Part shown: in pieces, positions 7,643 through 16,277 of the stretch
Position numbering within the stretch: position 1 is the first letter of the stretch
Layout: the number at the start of each line of letters is the position of its first letter
NCBI GenBank assembly: GCA_025934375.1
Contig: JAICYD010000064.1
Coordinates: 1-38,843, forward strand
Source of the DNA: Streptosporangiaceae bacterium
GTDB lineage: Bacteria; Actinomycetota; Actinomycetes; Streptosporangiales; Streptosporangiaceae
Length of the DNA: 38,843 nucleotides
Direction: 5' to 3'
Translations under genes and position numbers: made by a program
The notes under the pieces: model-generated
What the model was told of the DNA's origin: nothing
The model's database searches: none
The model's input: the letters and a program-made list of their open reading frames with translations, nothing else

Positions 7643-8755
7643 ATGGCTGAGATCCACGCCGCGCGCCGGCGGAGCGCCCAGGAGATGGTCGCCGCGCTGG
7701 ACGCCGATGCCGTCCTGGTCACCCACGGGCCCAACGTCCGCTACCTCACCGGCCTGGCCAGCTCCAACGCGGCGCTGCTGCTGCCGGCCGAGGGAGCCGG
7801 CATCCTGGCCACCGACTCCCGCTACGCGCTGGCCGCGCAGCGGGACGCCGCCAACACCGAGCTCATCGTGGACCGCTACGCCGAGGCGGCGCTCACCGCC
7901 GAGATGGCCAGGCGCGGCATGCGGAAGGTCGCCTTCGAGGCGCACGAGATGACCGTTGATCGCCATTGCGAGCTGGTGCGGGCCGCCGGGGCAGTCACCA
8001 TTGTTCCGTTCGGGCGGAAAATTGAAGCCCTCCGGTCGGTAAAGGACGCCGCCGAGCTGGAGCTGCTGGCTGCCGCCTGCCGCATCACCGCCCAGGCCCT
8101 CGCGGACATCCTTCCCCAGATAAGGCCAGGCATGGCCGAACGGTCCCTGGCCGCTGTCCTTGACTACCGGATGGCGCAATTGGGGGCGGACCGCCCGGCC
8201 TTCGAGACCATCGTGGCGAGCGGCCCCAACGGCGCCATCCCGCACCATTCGCCGACCGGCCGGCCGCTGCGCCGCGGGGACCTGGTCACGATCGACTTCG
8301 GCGCGCAGTACGCGGGGTACCACGCCGACATGACCCGGACCATCGCCGTCGGCGAGCCGGCCGGCTGGCAGCGCGACGTCTACGACCTGGTCGCGGACGC
8401 GCAGCGGGCCGGGATCGAGGCGCTGGCGGTGGGGGCGGACGTCGGGGACGTGGACGCGGCGGCCCGGGACCTGATCGCTGCGGCCGGCCACGGCGAGCAT
8501 TTCCAGCACGGGCTGGGCCACGGGGTGGGCCTGGAGATCCACGAGGCCCCGATGCTGGGGTACGGAAGAACGGGTAAGCTTACCGACCGGGTTCCTGTCA
8601 CCGTCGAGCCTGGTGTGTACCTGCCCGGCAAGGGGGGCGTCCGTATCGAGGACGTGCTGGTCGTGACGGCAGGCACGGGAGCCCGGGCGCTGACCTCATT
8701 GGCACAGCCTTCGACGACCGTGATTTCGGCGAACAGCGAACTGCTCGTCCTGTGA
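7643..8755 (+). CDS. M24B metallopeptidase, Xaa-Pro aminopeptidase/dipeptidase
   Basis: This is a 370-residue creatinase/aminopeptidase-fold enzyme expected to cleave Xaa-Pro bonds in cytoplasmic peptides. The N-terminal creatinase-like domain covers about residues 1-130 and the catalytic pita-bread domain about 140-365. The five dinuclear-metal ligands are visible: D218 (TIDFGAQY), D229 (YHADMTRT), H293 (HGLGHGVGLEIHE), E322 (VEPGVYLPG) and E336 (GVRIEDVL). Length and motifs are normal for actinobacterial proteins encoded just before efp. The ATG at 7643 lacks a Shine-Dalgarno sequence but follows a leaderless-type box. The efp start lies 17 bases after the stop, so co-transcription is likely. 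Whether it acts on dipeptides or longer peptides cannot be told. Confidence 0.92.
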   Translation: MAEIHAARRRSAQEMVAALDADAVLVTHGPNVRYLTGLASSNAALLLPAEGAGILATDSRYALAAQRDAANTELIVDRYAEAALTAEMARRGMRKVAFEAHEMTVDRHCELVRAAGAVTIVPFGRKIEALRSVKDAAELELLAAACRITAQALADILPQIRPGMAERSLAAVLDYRMAQLGADRPAFETIVASGPNGAIPHHSPTGRPLRRGDLVTIDFGAQYAGYHADMTRTIAVGEPAGWQRDVYDLVADAQRAGIEALAVGADVGDVDAAARDLIAAAGHGEHFQHGLGHGVGLEIHEAPMLGYGRTGKLTDRVPVTVEPGVYLPGKGGVRIEDVLVVTAGTGARALTSLAQPSTTVISANSELLVL

Positions 8756-8772
8756 TGTGTGGAGAATTACCC

Positions 8773-9330
8773 GTGGCAACCACGAATGACCTGAAGAACG
8801 GCATGACGCTGAACCTTGAGGGCCAGCTTTGGAATGTCGTTGAGTTCCAGCACGTCAAGCCCGGCAAGGGGCCGGCTTTCGTGCGGACCAAGTTGAAGAA
8901 CGTGATGTCGGGGAAGGTCGTGGACAAGACCTTCAACGCGGGCATCAAGGTAGAGGTCGCCACCGTCGACAAGCGGGACATGCAGTACCTGTACCGCGAG
9001 GGCGACGACTTCGTGTTCATGGACATGACCGATTACGACCAGCCGCGCATCCCGGCGGGGGTCGTCGGCGACGCGGCGAACTACCTGCTGGAAGAGCAGA
9101 CTGTCACGATCGCGTTCAACGAGGGCACGCCGCTGTACGTGGACATGCCGACCGCGGTCGAGCTCGTCATCAAGCACACCGACCCGGGCCTGCAAGGTGA
9201 CCGGTCCACCGGTGGCACCAAGCCGGCTGAGCTGGAGACCGGTGCGACGATCCAGGTGCCGTTGTTCATCTCCACTGGCGAGAAGGTCAAGGTCGACACC
9301 CGCACCGGTGCCTACCTCGGCCGCGCTTAG
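8773..9330 (+). CDS. efp: Translation elongation factor P
   Basis: This 185-residue factor binds between the ribosomal P and E sites and relieves stalling on polyproline stretches. Three beta-barrel domains are evident, with the family signature near IKHTDPGLQGDRSTGGTKPA and the C-terminal TGEKVKVDTRTGAYLGRA. The domain I tip reads KPGKGPAF with the key lysine at K32. This PGKGP loop is the form known from actinobacteria in which the lysine is thought to work unmodified. No epmA/epmB-type or other modification gene is present here. GTG at 8773 is chosen over ATG 8752 because GGAGA at 8761-8765 is correctly spaced and MATTNDLKNG is the usual N-terminus. It is followed by nusB, as in many actinobacteria. 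Confidence 0.97.
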   Translation: MATTNDLKNGMTLNLEGQLWNVVEFQHVKPGKGPAFVRTKLKNVMSGKVVDKTFNAGIKVEVATVDKRDMQYLYREGDDFVFMDMTDYDQPRIPAGVVGDAANYLLEEQTVTIAFNEGTPLYVDMPTAVELVIKHTDPGLQGDRSTGGTKPAELETGATIQVPLFISTGEKVKVDTRTGAYLGRA

Positions 9331-9365
9331 CTAGCGGCCTTTCATACAACTAGGGGTGATGCGGC

Positions 9366-10043
9366 GTGGCGGCGCGTAGCAAGGCGCGCAAGCGGGCGCT
9401 TGACGTGCTCTTCGAGGCTGAGCTGCGCTGCCTGCCGGTCCTGGAGCTGCTCGCCGAGCGGATGTCGCTCGGCGATCGGCCCACGCCCGAGTACGCCGCG
9501 GAGATCGTGCGCGGCGTGGCCGCGCACCTGCCCGAGATCGACAAGCTGATCGCGGGCAACTCGGTGGGCTGGACGCTGGAGCGGATGCCCGCCGTGGACC
9601 GCAACGTCTTGCGGATCGGGGTGTGGGAGCTTCGCTGGGCCGAAGACGTCCCGTCCGGCGTCGCGATCAGCGAGGCGGTAGAGCTCGTCCAGGACCTGTC
9701 CACCGACGGGTCCCCCGCCTTCGTCAACGGCCTGCTCGCCAAGGTCGCCGCGATCAAGGACGACGACCCGGCGGAGGCGGTCCTGCAGCCGGAGCCCGCG
9801 CTAGCTGACGACGATGAGCCTCGTGAAGGCGTGAGGCCCCGTGCTGACGATGAGCCGGCTGATGATGGCGAGACCGCCGCTGGCGGGGAGGCTTCCGGCA
9901 TCCCCTCGGCCGACGGCGGCGAGGCGGTGACTCAGGCTCCGCGCCCGCGAGCCCGTTCCGCGGGCCTGGTCTGGCCGAAGATCAGCTCGGTGCTGCGCCC
10001 CGCTCCCGACGTGCCCGTGGGTGAACCCCACCCCGAGGACTAA
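9366..10043 (+). CDS. nusB: Transcription antitermination factor NusB with acidic C-terminal tail
   Basis: NusB binds boxA RNA with NusE (S10) during rRNA transcription antitermination. The first 140 or so residues form the all-helical NusB domain (ARSKARKRALDVLFEAELR, the internal IAGNSVGWTLERMPAVDRNVLRIGVWELRW, then GVAISEAVELVQDLSTDGSPAFVNGLLAKVA). The protein then continues to 225 residues with a tail rich in Asp, Glu, Pro and Ala that ends near PKISSVLRPAPDVPVGEPHPED. Typical NusB proteins stop near 130-150 residues, so this tail of roughly 80 residues is extra and probably disordered. GTG 9366 follows AGGGGTGA at a suitable distance. The gene lies 35 bases after efp and is probably co-transcribed with it. 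Confidence 0.95.
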   Translation: MAARSKARKRALDVLFEAELRCLPVLELLAERMSLGDRPTPEYAAEIVRGVAAHLPEIDKLIAGNSVGWTLERMPAVDRNVLRIGVWELRWAEDVPSGVAISEAVELVQDLSTDGSPAFVNGLLAKVAAIKDDDPAEAVLQPEPALADDDEPREGVRPRADDEPADDGETAAGGEASGIPSADGGEAVTQAPRPRARSAGLVWPKISSVLRPAPDVPVGEPHPED

Positions 10044-10044
10044 T

Positions 10045-10068
10045 CCGCGCGGCCGCGGGGCGGCGCGG
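10045..10068. terminator. Short GC hairpin between convergent genes
   Basis: CCGCGC (10045-10050) pairs with GCGCGG (10063-10068). It lies in the 30-base gap between the nusB stop and the stop of the minus-strand membrane protein gene, so it could serve both strands. There is no T-run and the stem is short, so confidence is low. Confidence 0.35.
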
Positions 10069-10073
10069 GCTGG

Positions 10074-10772
10074 TCAGGTGGCGCTGAAGCGGAGGCGAAT
10101 TCCCAGGCGGCGGACTACCGCGAGGAACCAGATCACGCAGACGGCCGCGCCGACCAGCATCAAGGCGATCGTCGCGGCGGTCGAGACGAGCATGAAGAGC
10201 TTGAACGGCTCGGTGACCATCATGACCGCCATACCCAGGGTCAGCAGGAGGAACAGCCCGGCCCAGAACCACGTCGCGCCCTGGAAGAAGCGGTGCAGCC
10301 CCGGCGGCGCGGTCTCGGGCTGCTTGAGGGCGACGACCTCCGCGGCGAGCTGCGCCACGAGGGGCTTGCGGGTTGGCGCCGTCCGCGCGAAGAACACGCA
10401 CATGGCGAGGTTGGCCAGCGGGAACTGCAGCAGGTAGATCCACACGTTGCCGGTGAAGATCACCACGGCGGTCTGCAGGGTCAGCACGAGGGCCGAGATC
10501 ATGAGCAGCGCCGAGACGCTGCCGGTCGCCAGCTTGCGGATCGCGATCAGCAGCCACACCACGGCCAGCCCGGCCAGCAGCCCGGGGTTGCGGCCCGCCA
10601 CGTCGGTGACGACGATCCACGCGCCGAACGGCAGCCCCACCGACTCCGCCATGTTCCACCCGGCTGTCCAGATCAGCCGCCTGGGATGGGGGAGCTCCAG
10701 GTGATGCTGCGGGTCCAGCCGGCGGGCCGGGGGCGGGGATACCTCAAGCCGAGCGGGGGATTGGTCGGGCAT
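10074..10772 (-). CDS. Predicted multi-pass membrane protein of unknown function
   Basis: This is a 232-residue protein beginning MPDQSPARLEV, with a Pro-rich cytoplasmic start and then about six hydrophobic helices. They include GLLAGLAVVWLLIAI, ALLMISALVLTLQTAVVIF, WIYLLQFPLANLAMCVFFA, FWAGLFLLLTLGMAVMMV and ALMLVGAAVCVIWFLAVV. The GxPFGAWIVVTDVAGRNPG region and overall layout resemble septation-protein-A/DUF3159-like membrane proteins, but the match is not firm. The start at 10772 is chosen because TATCCT lies seven bases upstream, and a longer frame that reads back through the neighbouring genes is clearly non-genic. The gene is divergent from the methyltransferase gene and convergent with nusB. 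No function is assigned. Confidence 0.75.
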   Translation of the reverse strand: MPDQSPARLEVSPPPARRLDPQHHLELPHPRRLIWTAGWNMAESVGLPFGAWIVVTDVAGRNPGLLAGLAVVWLLIAIRKLATGSVSALLMISALVLTLQTAVVIFTGNVWIYLLQFPLANLAMCVFFARTAPTRKPLVAQLAAEVVALKQPETAPPGLHRFFQGATWFWAGLFLLLTLGMAVMMVTEPFKLFMLVSTAATIALMLVGAAVCVIWFLAVVRRLGIRLRFSAT

Positions 10773-10779
10773 GCGGATG

Positions 10780-10785
10780 AGGATA
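10780..10785 (-). promoter_or_regulatory. Putative leaderless -10 box on the minus strand (TATCCT)
   Basis: On the minus strand TATCCT is followed by seven bases and the ATG at 10772. There is no Shine-Dalgarno sequence. It resembles the plus-strand boxes but with one extra base of spacing. Confidence 0.4.
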
Positions 10786-11003
10786 CGAGAGCCGGGCCGG
10801 CCTCGGGGGGTCATTGCGAGATAACGGCGTGTCGGAATTTCCCGGCCACCTGGACACGAATCGGAAGTCTCCACGGCTGGTTGAACGTCCCGCCCATTGC
10901 GGCGGTTCATGGTCACATATGAACAATTAGTAACAATGCATGCGCGCATCGTGTCGGCCGGCGGGAGGTGGGTGGCGAAGCGACGCGGGGACGGGCAGCG
11001 CAC

Positions 11004-11009
11004 TACGCT
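11004..11009 (+). promoter_or_regulatory. Putative leaderless -10 box for methyltransferase (TACGCT)
   Basis: TACGCT is followed by six bases and the GTG at 11016. No Shine-Dalgarno sequence precedes that GTG. The 240-base divergent gap to 10773 also contains an AT-rich patch near 10910-10935 of unknown role. Confidence 0.5.
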
Positions 11010-11015
11010 GGGACT

Positions 11016-11777
11016 GTGACAGCCAGAGTCCCGGTCAGCACCGGTCCCGACGCCAGGCGTGACGGGGCGCGGTCCGCCCTGGTCTGGGACACGCTGCAGC
11101 GGGTGGTCGCCACGCGAGCGGGGCAAGCCGGGCGGGCCGCCTTGGACATCGTTGACGTCGGCGGCGGCACCGGCGGCTTCGCGGTACCGTTCGCGGCGCT
11201 GGGCCACAACGTCACCGTCGTCGACCCGAGTCCCGATGCCCTGGCCGGAGCGCAGCGGCGCGCGGCGGAGCGGCAGGTGCGCCTGGCCGCCGTGCAGGGC
11301 GACGCCGACGGCCTCGATCACCTGGTCGGGGACGGCGCCGCGGACCTGGTGATCTGCCATAGCGTCCTGGAGTACGTCGATGAGCCCGCGGCGGCGATGG
11401 CCGCCATCGCGCGCGTGCTGCGGCCCGGCGCGACGGTGAGCGTGCTCGCCGCCAACGCGGTGTCCGCGGTGCTGCACCGCGCGCTGGCCGGGCGCTATGA
11501 CCAGGCGCGCGACCTGCTGGCGGCGCTGGACGGCGCCGGGGAGGCGAGCGCCGATGGGCGCCGGCGGTACACGCTGGCGGGCCTGACCGCCCTGATCGAG
11601 GGGGCTGGCCTGCGCGCGGACGAGGCGTACGGCGTGCGGGTCTTCGCCGGGCTGCTCCCGGCGGCGGACCCGGACCCCGGAGCGGCGGCGGCGCTGGCGG
11701 TGCTGGAGGACGCGGCGGCGGCCTACCCCGCGCTGCGCGACATCGCCGCGCGCCTGCACGTCCTCGGGCACCGCTAG
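11016..11777 (+). CDS. Class I SAM-dependent methyltransferase
   Basis: This is a 253-residue Rossmann-fold methyltransferase. Motif I reads VDVGGGTGGFAVPFA and is followed by an acidic strand end (VTVVDPS). The motif-IV region is DLVICHSVLEYVDEP. A long helical region follows, as in small-molecule or tRNA-modifying methyltransferases such as the CmoM/SmtA type. GTG 11016 is preferred over an upstream in-frame codon at 10968 because it sits six bases after TACGCT and because the extra residues are not conserved in form. The gene lies 18 bases upstream of dinB and is probably co-transcribed with it. The substrate is unknown. Confidence 0.82.
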   Translation: MTARVPVSTGPDARRDGARSALVWDTLQRVVATRAGQAGRAALDIVDVGGGTGGFAVPFAALGHNVTVVDPSPDALAGAQRRAAERQVRLAAVQGDADGLDHLVGDGAADLVICHSVLEYVDEPAAAMAAIARVLRPGATVSVLAANAVSAVLHRALAGRYDQARDLLAALDGAGEASADGRRRYTLAGLTALIEGAGLRADEAYGVRVFAGLLPAADPDPGAAAALAVLEDAAAAYPALRDIAARLHVLGHR

Positions 11778-11795
11778 AGAACCGCGCGGGCGGCC

Positions 11796-13064
11796 ATGGA
11801 CGACACCGGCTGCAGCATCTTGCACGTCGACATGGACGCGTTCTACGCCAGCGTTGAGGTGCGGGGCCGCCCCGAGCTGGCCGGCCAGCCGGTCGTGGTG
11901 GCCGGGCTCGGGGCCCGGGGGGTGGTCTTGTCGGCGACGTACCAGGCGCGGGCGTTCGGTGTCCGCTCGGCGATGCCGATCACCCGGGCCCGGCGGCTGT
12001 GCCCGCAGGCGGTCTACATCTCGCCCCGGCACGGCCTCTACGGAGCGGTATCGCGGGAGGTGATGGCGATCTTCCGCGCGGTCACCCCGGAGGTGGAGCC
12101 GCTATCACTAGATGAGGCATTCCTGGACGTGTCCGGTTCGCTGCGCCGCCTGCGGATGACGCCGGCCCAGGTCGCCGCGCACATCCGGGCGCAGGTCGCC
12201 GAGCAGCAGGGCATCACCTGCTCGGTCGGGGTGGCGCCGGTGAAGTTCGTGGCCAAGATCGCCTCGGCCCAGTGCAAGCCGGACGGCCTGCTCGTCATCT
12301 CGGCCGATGGCGTGCTCGAGTTCCTGCACCGGCTGCCGGCCAGCGCGCTGTGGGGCGTCGGCGACAAGGCGGAGGAAGTCCTCTCCCGGCTGGGCCTGCG
12401 GACGATCGGTGATATAGCTCACATTCCACGCGAAACACTGCGGCGCGAGCTCGGGGCGGCCGCGGGAGAGCACCTGTGGGCGCTGGCGTGGGGCCGCGAT
12501 GAGCGGCGGGTCATCCCGCGGCGGGAGGAGAAGAGCGTCGGCGCGGAGGAGACCTTCGCCACGGACGTGGACGACCCCGAGGTGATCCGGCGCGAGCTGC
12601 TGCGGCTGTCGGATCGCACGGCGCGGGCGCTGCGCGAGGCCGAGTGCGTGGCCAAGACCGTGACGGTAAAGTTGCGGCTGGCCAGCTTCAAGACCATCAC
12701 CAGGTCACGGACGCTGCCTGATCCGACCGATGTCGCACGGGTCATCTACGCCACCGCGTGCGCGCTGTACGAGGGATCCGGGCTTGACGGCCGGGCCCGG
12801 CTGCGGCTGGTCGGGGTGCGCGCCTCGGGGCTCCGGCCTGCTTCTTCGGCGGCTACCCAGCTGGCGTTCGGCGACCGCCCGGACGGGTGGCGGGAGGCGG
12901 AACAGGCCATCGACCAGATCGCGCGCAGGTTTGGCGACAGCGCGGTGCGCCCGGCCAAGCTGGTTGGAGAGGGTCGGCCAAGGCCATCTCCGGCAACCCC
13001 GACATCGCCCCCTTCCACGGGGCGTGCGGAGCCTCGTATCCTGGGAAATGAATCGGGTACGTAG
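11796..13064 (+). CDS. dinB: DNA polymerase IV (Y-family)
   Basis: This 422-residue translesion polymerase has catalytic acidic residues at D12 (ILHVDMDAFYASVE) and at D106/E107 (PLSLDEAFLDV). The YQARAFGVRSAMP finger motif, the helix-hairpin-helix region (LWGVGDKAEEVLSRLGLRTIGDIA) and the little-finger domain are all present. A clamp-binding motif QLAFG lies at residues 355-359, so it should bind the beta sliding clamp. Beyond about residue 390 is a short Pro/Arg-rich tail. The start is the ATG at 11796, with only a weak ribosome-binding site, so coupling to the methyltransferase gene is likely. No LexA/SOS box was recognised. A DUF3040 gene follows, an arrangement common beside actinobacterial dcw clusters. 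Confidence 0.95.
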   Translation: MDDTGCSILHVDMDAFYASVEVRGRPELAGQPVVVAGLGARGVVLSATYQARAFGVRSAMPITRARRLCPQAVYISPRHGLYGAVSREVMAIFRAVTPEVEPLSLDEAFLDVSGSLRRLRMTPAQVAAHIRAQVAEQQGITCSVGVAPVKFVAKIASAQCKPDGLLVISADGVLEFLHRLPASALWGVGDKAEEVLSRLGLRTIGDIAHIPRETLRRELGAAAGEHLWALAWGRDERRVIPRREEKSVGAEETFATDVDDPEVIRRELLRLSDRTARALREAECVAKTVTVKLRLASFKTITRSRTLPDPTDVARVIYATACALYEGSGLDGRARLRLVGVRASGLRPASSAATQLAFGDRPDGWREAEQAIDQIARRFGDSAVRPAKLVGEGRPRPSPATPTSPPSTGRAEPRILGNESGT

Positions 13065-13112
13065 GTGAGGTGAGAGTCACCCCATTTCCCCGGGTTCAAT
13101 GGGAGGCGTGTC

Positions 13113-13541
13113 GTGCCGCTCTCTGAGCATGAGCAGCGCCAGCTGGAGCAGATCGAGCAGGCGCTCTACAGGGAGAATCGGAGGCTGGGCCGGCTGGTGC
13201 GGTCTAGTGACCCCCGCGTGCATTACCGGCGCCGGGTGGTTCAGGCAGCCTCCGGCTTTGTCGTCGGCGCCGGCATGGTCGCCGCTGGCGTGATCTTGTC
13301 GCAGAGCTGGCATGCCTGGCTGGCCATCGCGGGCTTCGTTGTCATGCTGCTGTGCGGCGTCTGGGCGCTGAGCAGCTGGCGCCACATGGCGGGGGTGAAC
13401 CTTGGCGTCGCCGGGCGCGGCGCACCGCCTGGCGGCCGCCGGAAGCGTCGCGGCGGCAACCGGGGCCGGGCCGGCAAGGGTGCCATGATGGAGCGCTTCG
13501 ACGAACGCTGGCGCCGCCGCCAGGAACGCGGCGACCGGTAA
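13113..13541 (+). CDS. DUF3040 membrane protein
   Basis: This is a 142-residue protein with the DUF3040 N-terminus PLSEHEQRQLEQIEQALYREN. Two adjacent hydrophobic helices follow (about residues 44-66 and 70-90), then a basic Gly/Arg-rich C-terminal tail that ends in FDERWRRRQERGDR. GTG 13113 follows GGGAGG at a suitable distance. DUF3040 proteins are small actinobacterial membrane proteins often encoded next to dinB and the dcw cluster; their function is unknown. The positive tail may contact anionic lipid or nucleic acid, which is inference. Confidence 0.88.
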   Translation: MPLSEHEQRQLEQIEQALYRENRRLGRLVRSSDPRVHYRRRVVQAASGFVVGAGMVAAGVILSQSWHAWLAIAGFVVMLLCGVWALSSWRHMAGVNLGVAGRGAPPGGRRKRRGGNRGRAGKGAMMERFDERWRRRQERGDR

Positions 13542-13558
13542 GCACCTGACCGCTCCCA

Positions 13559-13592
13559 GGGGGACGCCTTCTGGCCTCCGCTGGCGCCCCCC
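13559..13592. terminator. Bidirectional hairpin between convergent genes
   Basis: Arms 13559-13568 and 13583-13592 pair over ten positions with one mismatch, which becomes a G-U pair on the minus-strand RNA. It lies between the DUF3040 stop and the transglutaminase stop on the other strand. There is no T-run, as is usual for actinobacterial stem-loop terminators. Confidence 0.5.
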
Positions 13593-13601
13593 GGCGGGCA
13601 G

Positions 13602-16274
13602 TTACTGACTGATCCTCTCCAAGGTCCGGCTCTCGTGCTCGGCGCCGGCGAGGTCGTCCGGGGTGAGGCCGCTTGACGGGCCTGCCGTGCCGCGCCCGCG
13701 CCTGAGGCTGAGCCGGCTGAAGACGTCCGCCGCCTGGCTTACCCCGCTGGCCGTCGGGGTGAGGACCGAGGACGGCAATAGCCGCGCCCTCCAGCGGTCG
13801 CGGCGCGTGGTGGTCAGCGCGATCGCCCGGCGGATGGCGGTGCTGTCGCGGCGCAGCCCCGACCCGGAAACCGGCCGGGCGGAATAGCGGGCGCGTTCCT
13901 CGGCGTTGGTGACGCGCTCCAGCGCCGCGATCCCGGCCCGAGAGACCGACGCCCTCGCGACCTCGCCGCGGGGCGGCAGGTCCGGCGCCCCGACCTGCAC
14001 GACATCGGGTGCCCTTCCATCCGGCGCACTGCCATTCAAGGCACTGCCATTCAAGGCACTGCTATCCAGCCCGCCGCCATCCAGGAGGTCCTGCGGCTCG
14101 CCCCCCGCGCCGTCCTCCCCGGTCCGGTCCCCGGTCCCGGTGACCAGTGCCGCGACCCGGGCCCGGAGTGCGCGAGGAGTCTCGCTGGGGGAGTACCCGG
14201 CCCGGTAGTCAATCAGGTCGTCCCGCAGTTCCTGCCAGGCCACGTGCGCGAGCCCGGCGTCCCCGCCGCGAGCGCCGTGGCGCCAGCGGCGCCGGCGGAT
14301 CGCCAGCCGCGCGACCGGCGACACGATGAGCGCGAGCAGCGCCAGCGCGCCCACCACGATCCCGAAGATCTCCCACGGGGTCAGCCCGGGGTGCCTGTTA
14401 AGCCTGGTGAGGTCACCGGCCGCGCCCACCGGCGGGAAGAAGTCGGGTGGCAGCTGCTTGCCATTCACCGTGCCGGGCGCCGCGGAGGGCGCCGTCCCGG
14501 TCCCGGTGGCACCGCCGGTGCCCTTGGGGATGCTCGCCGACGACTTGGCGTAGTCCGGGGTGACCGCGGTGCCCTGCCCGTCCGCGCCGGACGGGGTCGG
14601 CTCGAACCTCAGCCACCCGAAGCCACTGAAGTACATCTCCGGCCACTCATGCGCGTCGTGGGTGGTGACCAGCCAGCTGCCGTCATGCTGGCGGGTCCCG
14701 GAGGTGTACCCGATCACGACCCGCGACGGGATGCCGAGGAGGCGGCCGAGCACGGCCATCGCGACCGCGAACTGCTGGCAGTACCCGTGCTTGGTGTAGG
14801 TCAGGAAGTTCAGCAGCTGCTGCGGGGTCAGCACCGGGGAGGCCTGCAGCGTGTAGGTGAACCCGCCCCGGCTGCTCAGCCACGCCTGCAGCGCCAGCGC
14901 CTTGTCGAAGCCGCTGGCCTTGCCCGCGGTGAGCTGCTGGGCCAGCTTGCGCAGCGACTCGAAGGAGGCGGGAACGCCCCCGTCGCTGGAAACGATGCTG
15001 GCCGGCGGGGAGGCGGCCGCCGCCACGTCCTGCGTGGCGGGCTTGAGGTCCAGGCTGCGCACCTGGTACGTCAAGCCGGCCAGGGAGGTGTCCGTGGAGT
15101 ACACCATCAGGCCGCTCTTGTTGACCTGCCAGCTTCCCTGGACGCTCACGTTGAGAGCCGGATACGGCACCGGCAGCACCGTGGTCGTCCGGCCGTTCAG
15201 CTGAGCGGCCGCGCTGACGCCGGGGCTGACATGAACGGTCGTCAGCGCGTACGTGCCGGCGAACGCGTTGGCCAGCCCGGGCGGCGGGGGCAGCGGCGTG
15301 TCCCCTGACACCGGCACGCCCGGGCTGTCGACGAGGTGCCAGTCCGCGGCGGTCAGCTGATCGAGGACGTAGAGCTGCAGGTACTCACCCGTGGCGGCCG
15401 ACGGGCCGCTCTCGGTGTACCGCAGGACCGGCTGAGCCTTCTTGCTCTGCAGCTCGCTGGTCATCGCCGTCACCGGGGAGGGCAGGCCGACGAGGCCGCC
15501 GCCCGAACCGTCCGACCCGGGGTGCCCGCCGATTCCCGGCTGCCCGCCGAACAGCCGGGTCGTGTGCAGCCCGGGGATGAAAAGCGGCAGGCACAGCGCG
15601 ATCGCGATCGAGGCGATGCCGACGCGGCGGCCGGCCGACGACAGCGCGCTGGTGTCCGGCCCGCCGCCGGCCGAGCCGGGCTGGGGCTGCTCCCACTCGC
15701 GGATCCGCTCGCGGCCCTCGGTGGCCAGCAGGCCCAGGTAGCCGGCGACGCCCAGGCAGAAGGCGAGCGCGATGCCCAGCCAGCCCCGGCTGGCACTGAC
15801 CGTGAAAGGCTCGGTGACCAGCAGCAGCAGCGGTATCCCGGCCAGCGCCGCGCTCCGCAGCCGGACCGCGATCAAGTCCGTGAGCACCGCGACGATGCCG
15901 ATGCCGCTGACCGCCAGGAACAGCATCCCGGTCAGTTCCGGGACCGGCGGCGCGTACTTGGCCGACAAGCTCGTTCCCTGGCTGACCAAGCTGGTCAGCC
16001 GGTGCAGGGAGGCCAGCGTCGGCAGGACGTGCCCGAACGAGGGGCCATAGGCGAAGACCAGGTTCAGGTACAAGACCAGCCCGGCCGCCCCGGCCAGCAG
16101 GCACACCGCCACGGGCAGGCGGCGCAGCCGGGTGAGCGTGCCGACCAGCGCGACCGTGACCGTCGCACCCAGCCCGCCGAACCACCACGCGGTGCCGATG
16201 AACAGCGGGTACAGCGACGTCGCGGCGAGCATGGTGGCGACGCCGGCGGCGATCGTCTGGCGATGGGAGCCCAT
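13602..16274 (-). CDS. TgpA-like transmembrane transglutaminase
   Basis: This is an 890-residue membrane protein. Several N-terminal helices (about residues 5-215, DUF3488-like) are followed by an extracytoplasmic domain, a transglutaminase core, another helix near residues 620-645 and a long cytoplasmic tail. The core has the nucleophile C499 (HGYCQQFAVAM) and H542 (THDAHEWPEMYF). The third position reads FEPTP, so a Glu stands where many family members have Asp; this form is common in actinobacterial relatives. The tail contains SALNG-type repeats encoded by near-identical 18-base units near 14031-14066. ATG 16274 follows GGAGGG on the minus strand and lies three bases after the DUF58 stop. 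It is the third gene of a moxR-DUF58-transglutaminase operon, thought to act on envelope proteins. Confidence 0.9.
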   Translation of the reverse strand: MGSHRQTIAAGVATMLAATSLYPLFIGTAWWFGGLGATVTVALVGTLTRLRRLPVAVCLLAGAAGLVLYLNLVFAYGPSFGHVLPTLASLHRLTSLVSQGTSLSAKYAPPVPELTGMLFLAVSGIGIVAVLTDLIAVRLRSAALAGIPLLLLVTEPFTVSASRGWLGIALAFCLGVAGYLGLLATEGRERIREWEQPQPGSAGGGPDTSALSSAGRRVGIASIAIALCLPLFIPGLHTTRLFGGQPGIGGHPGSDGSGGGLVGLPSPVTAMTSELQSKKAQPVLRYTESGPSAATGEYLQLYVLDQLTAADWHLVDSPGVPVSGDTPLPPPPGLANAFAGTYALTTVHVSPGVSAAAQLNGRTTTVLPVPYPALNVSVQGSWQVNKSGLMVYSTDTSLAGLTYQVRSLDLKPATQDVAAAASPPASIVSSDGGVPASFESLRKLAQQLTAGKASGFDKALALQAWLSSRGGFTYTLQASPVLTPQQLLNFLTYTKHGYCQQFAVAMAVLGRLLGIPSRVVIGYTSGTRQHDGSWLVTTHDAHEWPEMYFSGFGWLRFEPTPSGADGQGTAVTPDYAKSSASIPKGTGGATGTGTAPSAAPGTVNGKQLPPDFFPPVGAAGDLTRLNRHPGLTPWEIFGIVVGALALLALIVSPVARLAIRRRRWRHGARGGDAGLAHVAWQELRDDLIDYRAGYSPSETPRALRARVAALVTGTGDRTGEDGAGGEPQDLLDGGGLDSSALNGSALNGSAPDGRAPDVVQVGAPDLPPRGEVARASVSRAGIAALERVTNAEERARYSARPVSGSGLRRDSTAIRRAIALTTTRRDRWRARLLPSSVLTPTASGVSQAADVFSRLSLRRGRGTAGPSSGLTPDDLAGAEHESRTLERISQ

Positions 16275-16277
16275 TGG

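Noticed and set aside
10773..12032. Extension of the minus-strand membrane protein back to 12032
   Set aside because: The extra 420 residues are antisense to the methyltransferase and dinB genes and have no protein-like character; the ATG at 10772 begins a normal N-terminus.
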